The translations under genes and the position numbers were made by a program. The notes under the pieces were generated by a model that saw only the letters and a list, made by a program, of their open reading frames with translations, was not told where the DNA came from and made no database searches. Source: Streptomyces phaeofaciens (GTDB taxonomy: Bacteria; Actinomycetota; Actinomycetes; Streptomycetales; Streptomycetaceae). Taken from it: DNA of 64,000 nt. The stretch covers positions 106,169 through 170,168 of the forward strand of contig NZ_BMSA01000025.1 of NCBI RefSeq assembly GCF_014648915.1. Direction: 5' to 3'. Within the stretch, counting starts at the first letter, position 1. The number at the start of each line of letters is the position of its first letter. This document shows positions 1 to 8,250 of the stretch, piece by piece.

Positions 1-258
1 CAGCGCTGGCTCGCCCACATGTGGCACACCTACCGCTGGACCGTCGTGCTGGTCACCCACGACATCCGCGAGGCGGTCCTGCTCGCCGACACCATCCATG
101 TGCTGTCGCCACGCCCCGCCTCGGTGACCGCACGCATCGAAGTCCCGCGCCCTTCGCGCGGCGGGGGCGGGCCCCGCTCCCTGGACCCCGTCACCGCCGC
201 CGAGGTCGAGGAACGTGTCCTGGCCGCGCTCGCCGCCCCCGTAGGAGCCCCACGATGA
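1..258 (+). CDS. ABC transporter ATP-binding protein, C-terminal part
   Basis: This is the end of an ATPase gene whose start lies left of the window; the frame is open from base 1. About 85 residues remain. The H-loop is visible as VLVTHDIREAV, followed by LADTIHVLSPRPASV, the usual tail of the SsuB/TauB/NrtD class that imports nitrate, sulfonates, taurine or thiamine precursors. The Walker A, Walker B and signature motifs are outside the window. The stop TGA overlaps the ATG of the kinase-like gene at 255 (ATGA), so the two are probably translationally coupled. The substrate cannot be told from this fragment. Confidence 0.85.
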   Translation, partial: QRWLAHMWHTYRWTVVLVTHDIREAVLLADTIHVLSPRPASVTARIEVPRPSRGGGGPRSLDPVTAAEVEERVLAALAAPVGAPR

Positions 259-1391
259 CCACACCTCGTGACCTGACGGAACCTGCCCCGCCGGCGACCC
301 ACGGCCTCGGCCATGAACGCGTCGAACCCGACTGGGCGCCCCTCACCGCCGCAGAGGCGGCGCACGTGCTCGGCGGCCCCGCACGGCTGCGCTGGCACAG
401 CCCCCGCCCGCTGTCGGCGGCCGCCGTGGTGGAGCACGACGGGAGGCGTGTCTTCCTCAAACGGCACCACACCAGCGTCCGCACCCTCGCCGGGCTGGAG
501 GAGGAGCACGCCTTCCTGCGCCATCTGCGCTCCCGCGGAGCCCCGGTGGTCGATGTCCTCGGCAGTACGGCCCGTGGCGAATGGACCTACGAGGTGCACT
601 CGCTGGGCATCGGCACGGATCTCTACCAGGACGCCCTGTCCTGGACCCCTTTCGCCTCCGCCCACCACGCCCGTGCAGCGGGCTCCGCTCTCGCCCGGCT
701 CCACCTGGCCGCCGTCGGCCACGACGCGCCGGCCCGCCGGGTCCAGCCGCTGGTGTCGTCCTTCCGCGTCTTCTGCGCGCCCGACCCCCAGGGCGCCCTC
801 GACGCGTACGCCGCCGAGCGCCCGGCCCTGGCCGAAGCCCTGCGTGCCGACCCGCTCGATGCCGATCTGGCGCGCTGGCACCTGCCCCTGCACGCCGAGC
901 TGATCCCGCTCCTGCACGAACTCGAACCCCTGTGGACGCACAACGACTGGCACGCCTCCAACCTGCTGTGGGACACGGCCGGCAGCGGGGACACCGTGTC
1001 CACCGTGCTCGACTTCAACCTCAGCGACCGGACCACGTCGGTGCACGACCTCGCGGTGGCGCTGGAACGCAACATCTTCGGCTGGCTGGACCTGCCGAGC
1101 GGCCATGTTCCGGTGCAGTACGCCCACCTGACAGCCCTGCTGGAGGGCTACGCCGCCGTCCGCCCCCTCACCGAGGCCGAAGCCGAGGCGCTGCCCGCGC
1201 TCCTGCCCCTGGTCAACGCCGAGTACGCGCTGTCGGAGATGCACTACTTCCACGAAGTGACCCGCTCCGCGGAGAACACCGCGCTGGCGCGTGCCTACTT
1301 CACCGACCACACGCGCTGGTTCACCACGGAACCCGGCCTGCTGGCCTTGCGCCACCTCAGGGACATCGCCCGAAACCTGACCAGGCACTGA
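255..1391 (+). CDS. APH/choline-kinase-fold phosphotransferase family protein
   Basis: The protein has 378 residues. The start ATG at 255 overlaps the preceding stop. The Brenner motif HNDWHASN (an H-x-D-x4-N catalytic loop) lies near residue 230 and is followed by VLDFNLSD, where the Asp of the usual D-F/W-E/D metal motif is present. An N-terminal lobe contains RRVFLKRHH, a candidate ATP-contacting Lys. Family members phosphorylate aminoglycosides, choline, homoserine or fructosamine. Coupling to an ABC importer ATPase suggests that it acts on the imported compound or a derivative, which is inference. It ends 67 bases before the convergent folD gene. Confidence 0.8.
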   Translation: MTTPRDLTEPAPPATHGLGHERVEPDWAPLTAAEAAHVLGGPARLRWHSPRPLSAAAVVEHDGRRVFLKRHHTSVRTLAGLEEEHAFLRHLRSRGAPVVDVLGSTARGEWTYEVHSLGIGTDLYQDALSWTPFASAHHARAAGSALARLHLAAVGHDAPARRVQPLVSSFRVFCAPDPQGALDAYAAERPALAEALRADPLDADLARWHLPLHAELIPLLHELEPLWTHNDWHASNLLWDTAGSGDTVSTVLDFNLSDRTTSVHDLAVALERNIFGWLDLPSGHVPVQYAHLTALLEGYAAVRPLTEAEAEALPALLPLVNAEYALSEMHYFHEVTRSAENTALARAYFTDHTRWFTTEPGLLALRHLRDIARNLTRH

Positions 1392-1458
1392 CGGCGTCCG
1401 CCCCCGAACAGGTGCTGGAGGTCGTCGGCCCCAGCACAGGCGTCGAGGCATCCTCGAC

Positions 1459-2325
1459 TCACGGACCGGCCAACCCCAGCTGGACGGATGCCGCGTCGAC
1501 GGTCTGCTCCAGCAGGACCGCGATGGTCATGGGCCCCACCCCGCCGGGGACCGGGGTGATCAGCCGGGCACGGGTGCGGGCGGTGTCGAAGTCGACGTCG
1601 CCGACGTTGCCCTGGTTGTATCCGGCGTCGATCACGACGGCCCCGGGCTTGACGTCCTCGCCGCGAACCAGCCGAGGCCGCCCCACGGCCGCCACGAGGA
1701 CGTCCGCTTCCCGCACGGCCGCGGCCAGGTCCGTCGTGCGGGAATGGCAGTACGTGACAGTGGCGTCACGGGCGAGCAGGAGCATGCCGACGGGCTTGCC
1801 GAGGATCGCGCTGCGGCCCACCACCACCGCACGTCGGCCGACGAGATCGACGTCGTACGCGTCGAGCAGTCGCATGATCCCGCCCGGGGTGCACGACGCG
1901 AACCCGGGCCGTCCGAAGCTCATCGATCCGAAGGAACTCATCGTGACGCCGTCGACGTCCTTCTCCGGCGCGATGGCCTCGAACGCCTCCCGCTCGTCGA
2001 TGTGCGAGCCCACGGGATGCTGCAACAGGATGCCGTGCACCGCGGCGTCCTGGGACAGGGACCGCAGGGTAGCCACCAGCTCAGCGGTTGTGATGGTGGC
2101 CGGCAGGCGGACGAGCCGCGAGTCGATGCCGGCCTTCGCGCAACGGGCGCGCTTCATCCGGACGTACGTCACCGACGCCGGGTCCTCGCCCACCAGCACC
2201 GTCGCGAGGCAGGGCGTCACCCCGGCACGCCGAGCGATCTCCGCCGCCCTGCCCGATGTCTCCTCGAGGATACGTCGGGCCAGTGCGGCCCCGTCCATGA
2301 GCCGGGCTGTCTGTGTCTGGGACAT
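1459..2325 (-). CDS. folD: Bifunctional methylenetetrahydrofolate dehydrogenase/methenyltetrahydrofolate cyclohydrolase
   Basis: FolD interconverts 5,10-methylene-, 5,10-methenyl- and 10-formyl-tetrahydrofolate with NADP in the cytosol. The 288-residue length fits the family. Visible motifs are TYVRMKRARC with the catalytic Lys, DVDGVT, the Rossmann segment VVVGRSAILGKPVGMLL and the C-terminal PVPGGVGPMT. The start ATG at 2325 was chosen because GGAGGC precedes it by seven bases; an upstream in-frame ATG lacks a comparable site. It is convergent with the kinase-like gene and has no folate-pathway neighbours here, so it may be a second, accessory folD copy. Confidence 0.93.
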   Translation of the reverse strand: MSQTQTARLMDGAALARRILEETSGRAAEIARRAGVTPCLATVLVGEDPASVTYVRMKRARCAKAGIDSRLVRLPATITTAELVATLRSLSQDAAVHGILLQHPVGSHIDEREAFEAIAPEKDVDGVTMSSFGSMSFGRPGFASCTPGGIMRLLDAYDVDLVGRRAVVVGRSAILGKPVGMLLLARDATVTYCHSRTTDLAAAVREADVLVAAVGRPRLVRGEDVKPGAVVIDAGYNQGNVGDVDFDTARTRARLITPVPGGVGPMTIAVLLEQTVDAASVQLGLAGP

Positions 2326-3422
2326 GGTCGCCTCCAGGCGTCGCTGACCACTCGCCCAGGCGCACGGCATCGACCCATTCGGCAGGCCGCTCCCCGGTGG
2401 TGCTCCACCTCAGCGCCAGTCACGGCCCACGCACCACCGTAGTGGACAGCTTCTGCGCGGATCATGAACGGAAGATCAAAAGACTTCGCCGCGTTGATCT
2501 CCCACCGCCGCCGCGCAGCGCGGACCTGCCGATGGGGTGACGCTCGGGTTGGCCGGAGTCGAGCGGTTCCGGCGCCGGACGGCCGTCGACCACGGCAGCG
2601 GTCTTCCAGCCACGGGCCGAGGCGTATGACTGGCTGGTTCGCAGGCTTCAGCCGCTGCGTTGTCGAGGAGATTTCGGCCGTGAAGCGGTATCAACTGCTC
2701 CGGTGGCGAGCTCCGTTGCAACCCCGTGAACGCTTCTTTAAGGCCCCGACTTCACCGGCCGGCCGCGACGCGGAACTGACTGCATGAGGCATTCACTGGA
2801 GCAGACGGCCACGCATGTTCGTTCGCCCCAGGGATGCCGGCCGACTCGCGTGGGCTGTCCCGGACCAGGCCGCTGCGACAGCGTACGGATGAAGGCCCTC
2901 CGCATCGCGTCGACGGCAAATAACCGGAATAACGCCCCTCTATTTGCACCTCGCAACACTTCGGCCAACCCTGCTCGGCCGAGAGAGCGGGGGCGATATT
3001 CACCACAAAAGGGATAGGCAGGCCTCTTTCCCCATCTCGCACCGGTCAGTCTCCCTCGTGTACGTTCCGATGGGTCACGGCGACGACTGACTTGTTTTGG
3101 CCTGCGCAGAGCCCTCCGGGAAACGGCGCACCATCGCCACAGGCATATACGGATTGGTTGGGGGAGGCGTAAAAGGCATGTCTGCACGACCCCTTGAGCG
3201 AGCCCAGAACCCCGGTGGCCGATGTACGGAGACGCCATGAGCGCCGGCCCGGCACCACATGGTCCCGGCAGGATTTTCCAGCGACCGGTCATGTGAACGT
3301 CGCTGATTTCCGGCTGCTTCCCTCTCGAATGAAGACCATCACCGATCGCGCTTCTCTCATGCCTGATTTCGCGGGCGTGTTACGCGCGTCGACTCACCAT
3401 TGACGAATTCTAGGTTCGAAGG
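2326..3422. other. 1.1 kb intergenic region with no recognisable gene
   Basis: Open frames occur on both strands, but none has a convincing ribosome binding site, conserved motif or Streptomyces-like codon bias. Several stretches are less GC-rich than the neighbours (for example around 2920-2960 and 3130-3160). The region separates divergent folD and the NRPS gene and so should hold both promoters. TTGACG at about 3402, close to the NRPS start, is a possible promoter element, but no matching -10 was found. Confidence 0.5.
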
Positions 3423-6400
3423 ATGATGGCGAAACTCACGGGGTCCGAGGAATTGTCCCTGTCAGACATGCTGCGCGCTGCCACGGTGGCCCAGCCCGAC
3501 CGGACTGCCGTCTCCTGCGGCACGGAACGGCTGACCTTTCGGCAGCTCAGTGAGCGCAGCAAGAACATGGCTCGCCACCTGCGGCAGCTCGGTGCGGTGG
3601 CGAACGAACCCGTCGGCGTCTTCATGGAACCGTCCGTCGACCTCATGGCGAGTGTCTGGGGCGTCCTGCACTCAGGCGCCGCCTATCTGCCTCTGTCGCC
3701 GGAGTACCCGGATGAACGTGTCCGCTACATGGTCGCGGACTCACAGGCGAAGGTCATCCTGACGGACGATTCCTTGGCATCCCGGCTCGCCGCGATGACA
3801 CCACCGGGTACGAAGATCGTCACCGTCGCCCAGACCCGGGGCCACCTGGAGGCCGAACCGGACGCCGGTTCCACCACTGATCCCGCGCCCGCGCAGGGCC
3901 ACAGCCTCGCTTACGTCATCTACACCTCGGGGAGCACGGGCAACCCCAAGGGCATCGGCATCGAACACCACAGCATCGCCGGCCAGATGCGTTGGCTCGC
4001 CGACGAACAGGGTCTGGACGAACACAGGACGGTGCTCCAGAAGACGCCCCTGAGTTTCGACGCGGCCCAGTGGGAGATCCTCGCGCCGGCCTGCGGCAGC
4101 AGCGTGGTGATGAGCGAACCGGGCGTCTACGCCGACCCCGGCGGGCTCATCGACCTGATCGCGGCGCACAGGGTCACCACCCTTCAGGGCGTGCCGACGC
4201 TGCTACAGGCGCTCGTCGACACCGGACGGCTGTCCGACTGCATCTCGCTCACCCACGTCTTCAGCGGGGGTGAGGCGCTCACCAGAAACCTGGCGACCGA
4301 GCTGCTCGACGCGTTGCCGGACGTGGCACTGGTCAACCTGTACGGCCCGAGCGAGTGCACGATCAACGCGTCGGCCCACACCGTGGACCGCGGCACCGTC
4401 CAGCACGGTCCCGACCACGTCTCCATCGGCAGGCCGGTCCGGGGCATGAGCTTCCACATCCTCGACCCCGCCCGTCGGCCCGTAGCACCCGGTGCATCGG
4501 GTGAACTCCACATCGCGGGACGCCAACTCGCCCGCGGGTACCTGAACAACCCCGAGCTGACCGCCGAACGGTTCATCACCAACCCGTTCTCCACCGATCC
4601 CGAATCCGCCCGCCTGTACCGCACCGGTGACCTGGCCAGGTGGAACGACGACGGAACGGTGCAGTTCCTCGGCCGTACCGACAGTCAGGTCAAGCTGCGC
4701 GGTTTTCGGGTCGAGCTGGACGAGATCAAGGTGTCCATCGAACAGCACGACTGGGTGAAGCGCGCCGCCGTCCTGGTCCGGGACGACACCAGGATCGGCG
4801 CCAATCTCATCGCCTTCATCGAACTCGACCCCCAGCGGGCCGCACTGATGGACCAGGGCAACCACGGCGCCCATCACCAGTCGAAGCGGAGCAGGCTTCA
4901 GCTCAAGGCGCAGCTGGCGAATCCGGGTGTTCGTCAGGACGACGGAACGGCGGTCGTCGAGCTGCCCGGACGCTCGGCGACGGCCCACCAGCGGCGCACC
5001 GTGTTCGCGCGCAAGACGTACCGGTTCTACGAAGGGGGCGAGGTCGGACGGGCCGACATCCTGGACCTGCTCGCCCGCCCCACCGGACGACCGGCCGCGC
5101 CCCGGGAGCCGGACACCCTGACGCTGTCCGAACTCGGCTCCCTGCTGCGCCACTTCGGGCAGTTCCCCAGCGGGGAGCGGCTGCTGCCCAAATACGGGTA
5201 CGCCTCCCCCGGCTCGTTGTACGCCACGCAGTTGTACCTGGAGCTGTCCGGCATCGCGGGCCTCGCACCGGGTTTCTACTACCACCACCCGATCAGCCAC
5301 CGGCTCACCCTGATCGGCCCGGCTCCGGTCGGGACGCCGAGGCTGCGCGTCCACTTCATCGGGCGCCGGTCGGCCATCGAACCCGTCTACCGCAACAACA
5401 TCCAGGAAGTCCTCCAGTTCGAAGCCGGCCACATGGTCGGCCTCTTCGACCGGGTCCTCCCCGAGTACGGGCTGCGGATCAACGCCCGTCCGCCGGCGCC
5501 GGAGGTGAAGGACGCCCTGCGCTGCCCGGACGAGGACTACCACCTGGCCACGTACGAGGTGGAGACGGCCGCCGCCCCGGCCGTCCGCTCCCCGGTCGAC
5601 CTGTATGTGCAGGCCCATCCCGGCCGCATCGCCGATCTGGACGGCGGCCAGTACCGGTACGACGGCGGCGCACTGCTGCGCGTGTCCGACGACCTGGTCC
5701 GCAAGCAGGACGTCATCGCCATCAACCAGGAGGTCTACGACCGCGCGAGTTTCGGGATCAGCATGATCGGCCGCGCGTCCGCGCCCTGGCAGCGCTACGT
5801 CGACCTCGGCCGGGAACTGCAACACCTGCAGATGAACGGCCTCGACCTGGGACTGATGTCCTCCGGCTACAGCTCGGAGACCGGCAACCCCCTGCCGTCC
5901 GCCCGGCGCATCGCGGACATCGTCGGCCTCGGCCCGGACACCGCCTCCTACTTCGCCGTCGGCGGCCGCATCAGTGCCGAGCAACGACTCAGCGAAGGCA
6001 TGAAGGAGGACTCCGTCCACATGCGGGGGCCGGCCGAGATCGTCAAGGACAACCTCGCCGAATCCCTGCCTCCGTACATGGTGCCCAACCGGGTCGCCGT
6101 GCTGGACTCCTTCCCGCTCACCCCGAACGGCAAGATCGACCATCAGGCCCTGCGCGAGCTGGACAGGGCCGCCGTGGACGACACCGAGGCACCGGTCGTC
6201 CCCCCGCGCACGCCCACCGAGGAAGCCATCGCCGCGCTCTGGCGCAAGGTGCTCCGGCAGGAGCGGGTCTCGATCCGGGACAACTTCTTCGCGGCCGGGG
6301 GCCACTCGCTGACCGCGGTCGACCTGGTCGGCCGGATCAACCGGGACCTCGGCAGTTCCCTGCCGCTCCAGGTGCTGTTCGACGCGCCTACCATCGCCGA

Positions 6401-7481
6401 GCTGGCCAGACGCGTCGACCGTGAGCCCGCGACCGCGCTGCCCAGGCTCGTGCGGCTACGAGCGGGAGACGGCGGGCGGCCGGTCTTCTGCTGGCCCGGG
6501 CTGGGCGGCTACCCGATGAGCCTGCGGCTGCTGGCCGGCCGGCTGGAGCTCGACCGGCCGTTCCTCGGCGTCCAGGCCCACGGCATCAACGCGGGCGAGA
6601 TCGCCTACCCGACGTTCGACGAGATGGTCGCCGAGGACATCGCGCTCATCCGACGGGTCCAGCCCGTCGGCCCCTACACCCTGTGGGGTTACTCGTTCGG
6701 GGCGCGGGTCGCCTTCGAGGCGGCCCATCGACTGGAACGCGCCGGAGAGCGGGTCGACGAGGTGATCCTGATCGCCCCGGGCAAGCCGCCCGTGGAGAGC
6801 CGCGGCGGGACGCCCACCGAGGCGGCGGTCAGCTTCACCGACAGCACTTTCGTCGCGATTCTCTATTCGGTGTTCGCCGGAAACCTCGACCGGTCGGCGG
6901 TCGACGCGTGTCTTGCGGCGACCCACGACGAAGAATCCTTCATCGCGTTCGTCTGCGGCCGGTTCGAGCACCTGGAGCGTGAACTGGTGCGCAGGATCGT
7001 CGGCGTGGTGCGGCAGACCTTCCTCTTCGAGTACGCGCCTCACGAACTGGCCGCGCGCAGCATCGCGGCGCCGATCACGGTGTTCCGGGCCGACCGCGAC
7101 CAGAAGTCCTTCATCGACTCCGGACACCCGCTGTCACGCACGTCCCCCAGGATCAGCCAACTCACGGCCGATCACTACGAACTGCTGCGCGCCGACGGAA
7201 TAGCCGAACTCGTCACCGCCCTTCAGGCCGCACGACTCCCCAGAAAGGCCATCGGAGTGCCTCACGTCAGCATCAAGCATTTCCCGAACAACCTCCAGGA
7301 CGACCAGATCTCGGCACTCGTCGACGCGATCACCAGCGCGGTTCGGACCGCATTCGCGGTCGACGAAGGCGCCGTGTCGATCGCCCTCGAACCGGTGGCC
7401 CAGGACGTCTGGACCGAGCGGGTGTACATACCGGAGATCGTCGAAGGCACCGGAAACCTGGTCAAAGCCCCGAACTACTGA
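3423..7481 (+). CDS. Single-module NRPS of indigoidine-synthetase type (A-Ox-T-TE) with C-terminal tautomerase domain
   Basis: The protein has 1352 residues. The adenylation domain has YTSGSTGNPKG (about 167), FDAAQWEI (about 212) and YGPSECT (about 307). By alignment to PheA I read the specificity residues as D-A-W-Q-F-G-L-I-N plus Lys in NGKID (about 901), which fits the glutamine code of BpsA/IndC-type enzymes. Between the A core and NGKID lies a nitroreductase-like FMN oxidase domain (about 525-870). A carrier domain with GGHSL (about 959) and a thioesterase with GYSFG (about 1089) follow. Known family members cyclise and oxidise glutamine. Residues 1279-1352 look like a 4-oxalocrotonate tautomerase, an extension I do not associate with BpsA. 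Start ATG 3423 or 3426; GAAGGA precedes. Confidence 0.9.
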   Translation: MMAKLTGSEELSLSDMLRAATVAQPDRTAVSCGTERLTFRQLSERSKNMARHLRQLGAVANEPVGVFMEPSVDLMASVWGVLHSGAAYLPLSPEYPDERVRYMVADSQAKVILTDDSLASRLAAMTPPGTKIVTVAQTRGHLEAEPDAGSTTDPAPAQGHSLAYVIYTSGSTGNPKGIGIEHHSIAGQMRWLADEQGLDEHRTVLQKTPLSFDAAQWEILAPACGSSVVMSEPGVYADPGGLIDLIAAHRVTTLQGVPTLLQALVDTGRLSDCISLTHVFSGGEALTRNLATELLDALPDVALVNLYGPSECTINASAHTVDRGTVQHGPDHVSIGRPVRGMSFHILDPARRPVAPGASGELHIAGRQLARGYLNNPELTAERFITNPFSTDPESARLYRTGDLARWNDDGTVQFLGRTDSQVKLRGFRVELDEIKVSIEQHDWVKRAAVLVRDDTRIGANLIAFIELDPQRAALMDQGNHGAHHQSKRSRLQLKAQLANPGVRQDDGTAVVELPGRSATAHQRRTVFARKTYRFYEGGEVGRADILDLLARPTGRPAAPREPDTLTLSELGSLLRHFGQFPSGERLLPKYGYASPGSLYATQLYLELSGIAGLAPGFYYHHPISHRLTLIGPAPVGTPRLRVHFIGRRSAIEPVYRNNIQEVLQFEAGHMVGLFDRVLPEYGLRINARPPAPEVKDALRCPDEDYHLATYEVETAAAPAVRSPVDLYVQAHPGRIADLDGGQYRYDGGALLRVSDDLVRKQDVIAINQEVYDRASFGISMIGRASAPWQRYVDLGRELQHLQMNGLDLGLMSSGYSSETGNPLPSARRIADIVGLGPDTASYFAVGGRISAEQRLSEGMKEDSVHMRGPAEIVKDNLAESLPPYMVPNRVAVLDSFPLTPNGKIDHQALRELDRAAVDDTEAPVVPPRTPTEEAIAALWRKVLRQERVSIRDNFFAAGGHSLTAVDLVGRINRDLGSSLPLQVLFDAPTIAELARRVDREPATALPRLVRLRAGDGGRPVFCWPGLGGYPMSLRLLAGRLELDRPFLGVQAHGINAGEIAYPTFDEMVAEDIALIRRVQPVGPYTLWGYSFGARVAFEAAHRLERAGERVDEVILIAPGKPPVESRGGTPTEAAVSFTDSTFVAILYSVFAGNLDRSAVDACLAATHDEESFIAFVCGRFEHLERELVRRIVGVVRQTFLFEYAPHELAARSIAAPITVFRADRDQKSFIDSGHPLSRTSPRISQLTADHYELLRADGIAELVTALQAARLPRKAIGVPHVSIKHFPNNLQDDQISALVDAITSAVRTAFAVDEGAVSIALEPVAQDVWTERVYIPEIVEGTGNLVKAPNY
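7257..7481 (+). other. Possible internal translation start giving a free tautomerase
   Basis: An in-frame GTG at 7257 begins the tautomerase segment of the NRPS gene and is preceded by AGAAAGG with about nine bases of spacing. Initiation here would give a 74-residue protein beginning Met-Pro-His-Val. Removal of Met would expose the N-terminal Pro that 4-OT-family tautomerases use as catalytic base. In the fused protein this Pro is internal and could not act in the usual way. The start is inferred from sequence only. Confidence 0.4.
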
Positions 7482-7542
7482 AACCGGCCATCGAATTCGA
7501 CGGTGCCGACGGAAACCAGGACATGACGTTACGGAGGATCGC

Positions 7543-8151
7543 ATGCGCAGGCTGATCATCAGGGCGAGGGAAGACCTCTCCGTGATCGTCGCGCGGGACC
7601 CGTCGATCCGCACCCGCGCGGAGGCGCTGCTGCATCCCGCGCTGCCCGCGCTGTGGAGCCATCGGCTGGCACATGTCCTGTACACCCGTGGGCACCGTCA
7701 ACTCGCACGGATCCTGGCCTACCTGGCCCGCGCGACGACCGGCGGCATCGAGATCCATCCGGGCGCCACGCTGGGTCGGCGCGTGTTCATCGATCACGGC
7801 GCCGCGGTGGTGATCGGGGAGACGGCCGTGGTCGGCGACGATGTCACGATCTTCCATCAGGTCACGCTGGGCGCGGTCGGCTGGTGGCGGGACGGGCGCC
7901 GCGAGCCCGGTGCCCGCCGGCATCCGGTGGTCGGCGACCGGGTGGTGCTCGGCACCAACGCGATCGTGCTCGGTCCGGTCACCATCGGCGACGACGCGTT
8001 GATCGGCGCCGGTTCGCTCGTCCTGGGCGATGTGCCGCCAGGTGCCCGGGTGACGGCCCCCGCGGCCGAGGTCGTACAGCGGCTGTCGGCGGCGGACCGC
8101 GCGGAGGCCGACCAGTTGCTGCGCGCGCTGGCCACCTCCGGCTGCTGGTGA
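7543..8151 (+). CDS. Serine O-acetyltransferase (CysE-like)
   Basis: The protein has 202 residues and transfers acetyl from acetyl-CoA to L-serine, giving O-acetylserine. The left-handed beta-helix repeats are visible (GGIEIHPGATLG, VFIDHGAAVVIGETAVVGDDVTI), with the catalytic His-Asp region in FIDHG. The length matches the short actinobacterial class. ACGGAGGATC precedes the ATG. It lies 61 bases after the NRPS gene and is followed by a gene with a cysteine-synthase domain, so its O-acetylserine is most simply read as substrate for that PLP enzyme within the pathway rather than for general cysteine supply. Confidence 0.9.
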   Translation: MRRLIIRAREDLSVIVARDPSIRTRAEALLHPALPALWSHRLAHVLYTRGHRQLARILAYLARATTGGIEIHPGATLGRRVFIDHGAAVVIGETAVVGDDVTIFHQVTLGAVGWWRDGRREPGARRHPVVGDRVVLGTNAIVLGPVTIGDDALIGAGSLVLGDVPPGARVTAPAAEVVQRLSAADRAEADQLLRALATSGCW

Positions 8152-8172
8152 CGGCCCGCCCGGTTCCGACCC

Positions 8173-8213
8173 CCGTTCATCGTCCGTCGTTCCCCGTTCG
8201 TCGTTCGTCGTTC
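8173..8213. repeat. Short degenerate tandem repeat in the gap between the acetyltransferase and fusion genes
   Basis: Repeats of the form CGTTC(G/A)TCGT occur about five times in the 99-base gap. They are too irregular to be a binding site I recognise. They may reflect slippage. Confidence 0.5.
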
Positions 8214-8250
8214 CACCCGACCATGTGTCGGCACGCCATCGGAGGCATAG

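Noticed and set aside
2738..3292. A 184-codon minus-strand frame in the gap before the NRPS gene
   Set aside because: No conserved motif, no ribosome site, composition rich in Arg, Cys and Trp; probably non-coding.
4203..6305. A 700-codon minus-strand frame inside the NRPS gene
   Set aside because: Shadow of the NRPS coding strand, with no motif or ribosome site.
3423..7481. Naming the NRPS gene as a plain indigoidine synthetase
   Set aside because: Architecture and code fit, but the tautomerase extension and quite different neighbours make a different final product likely, so no gene symbol was given.
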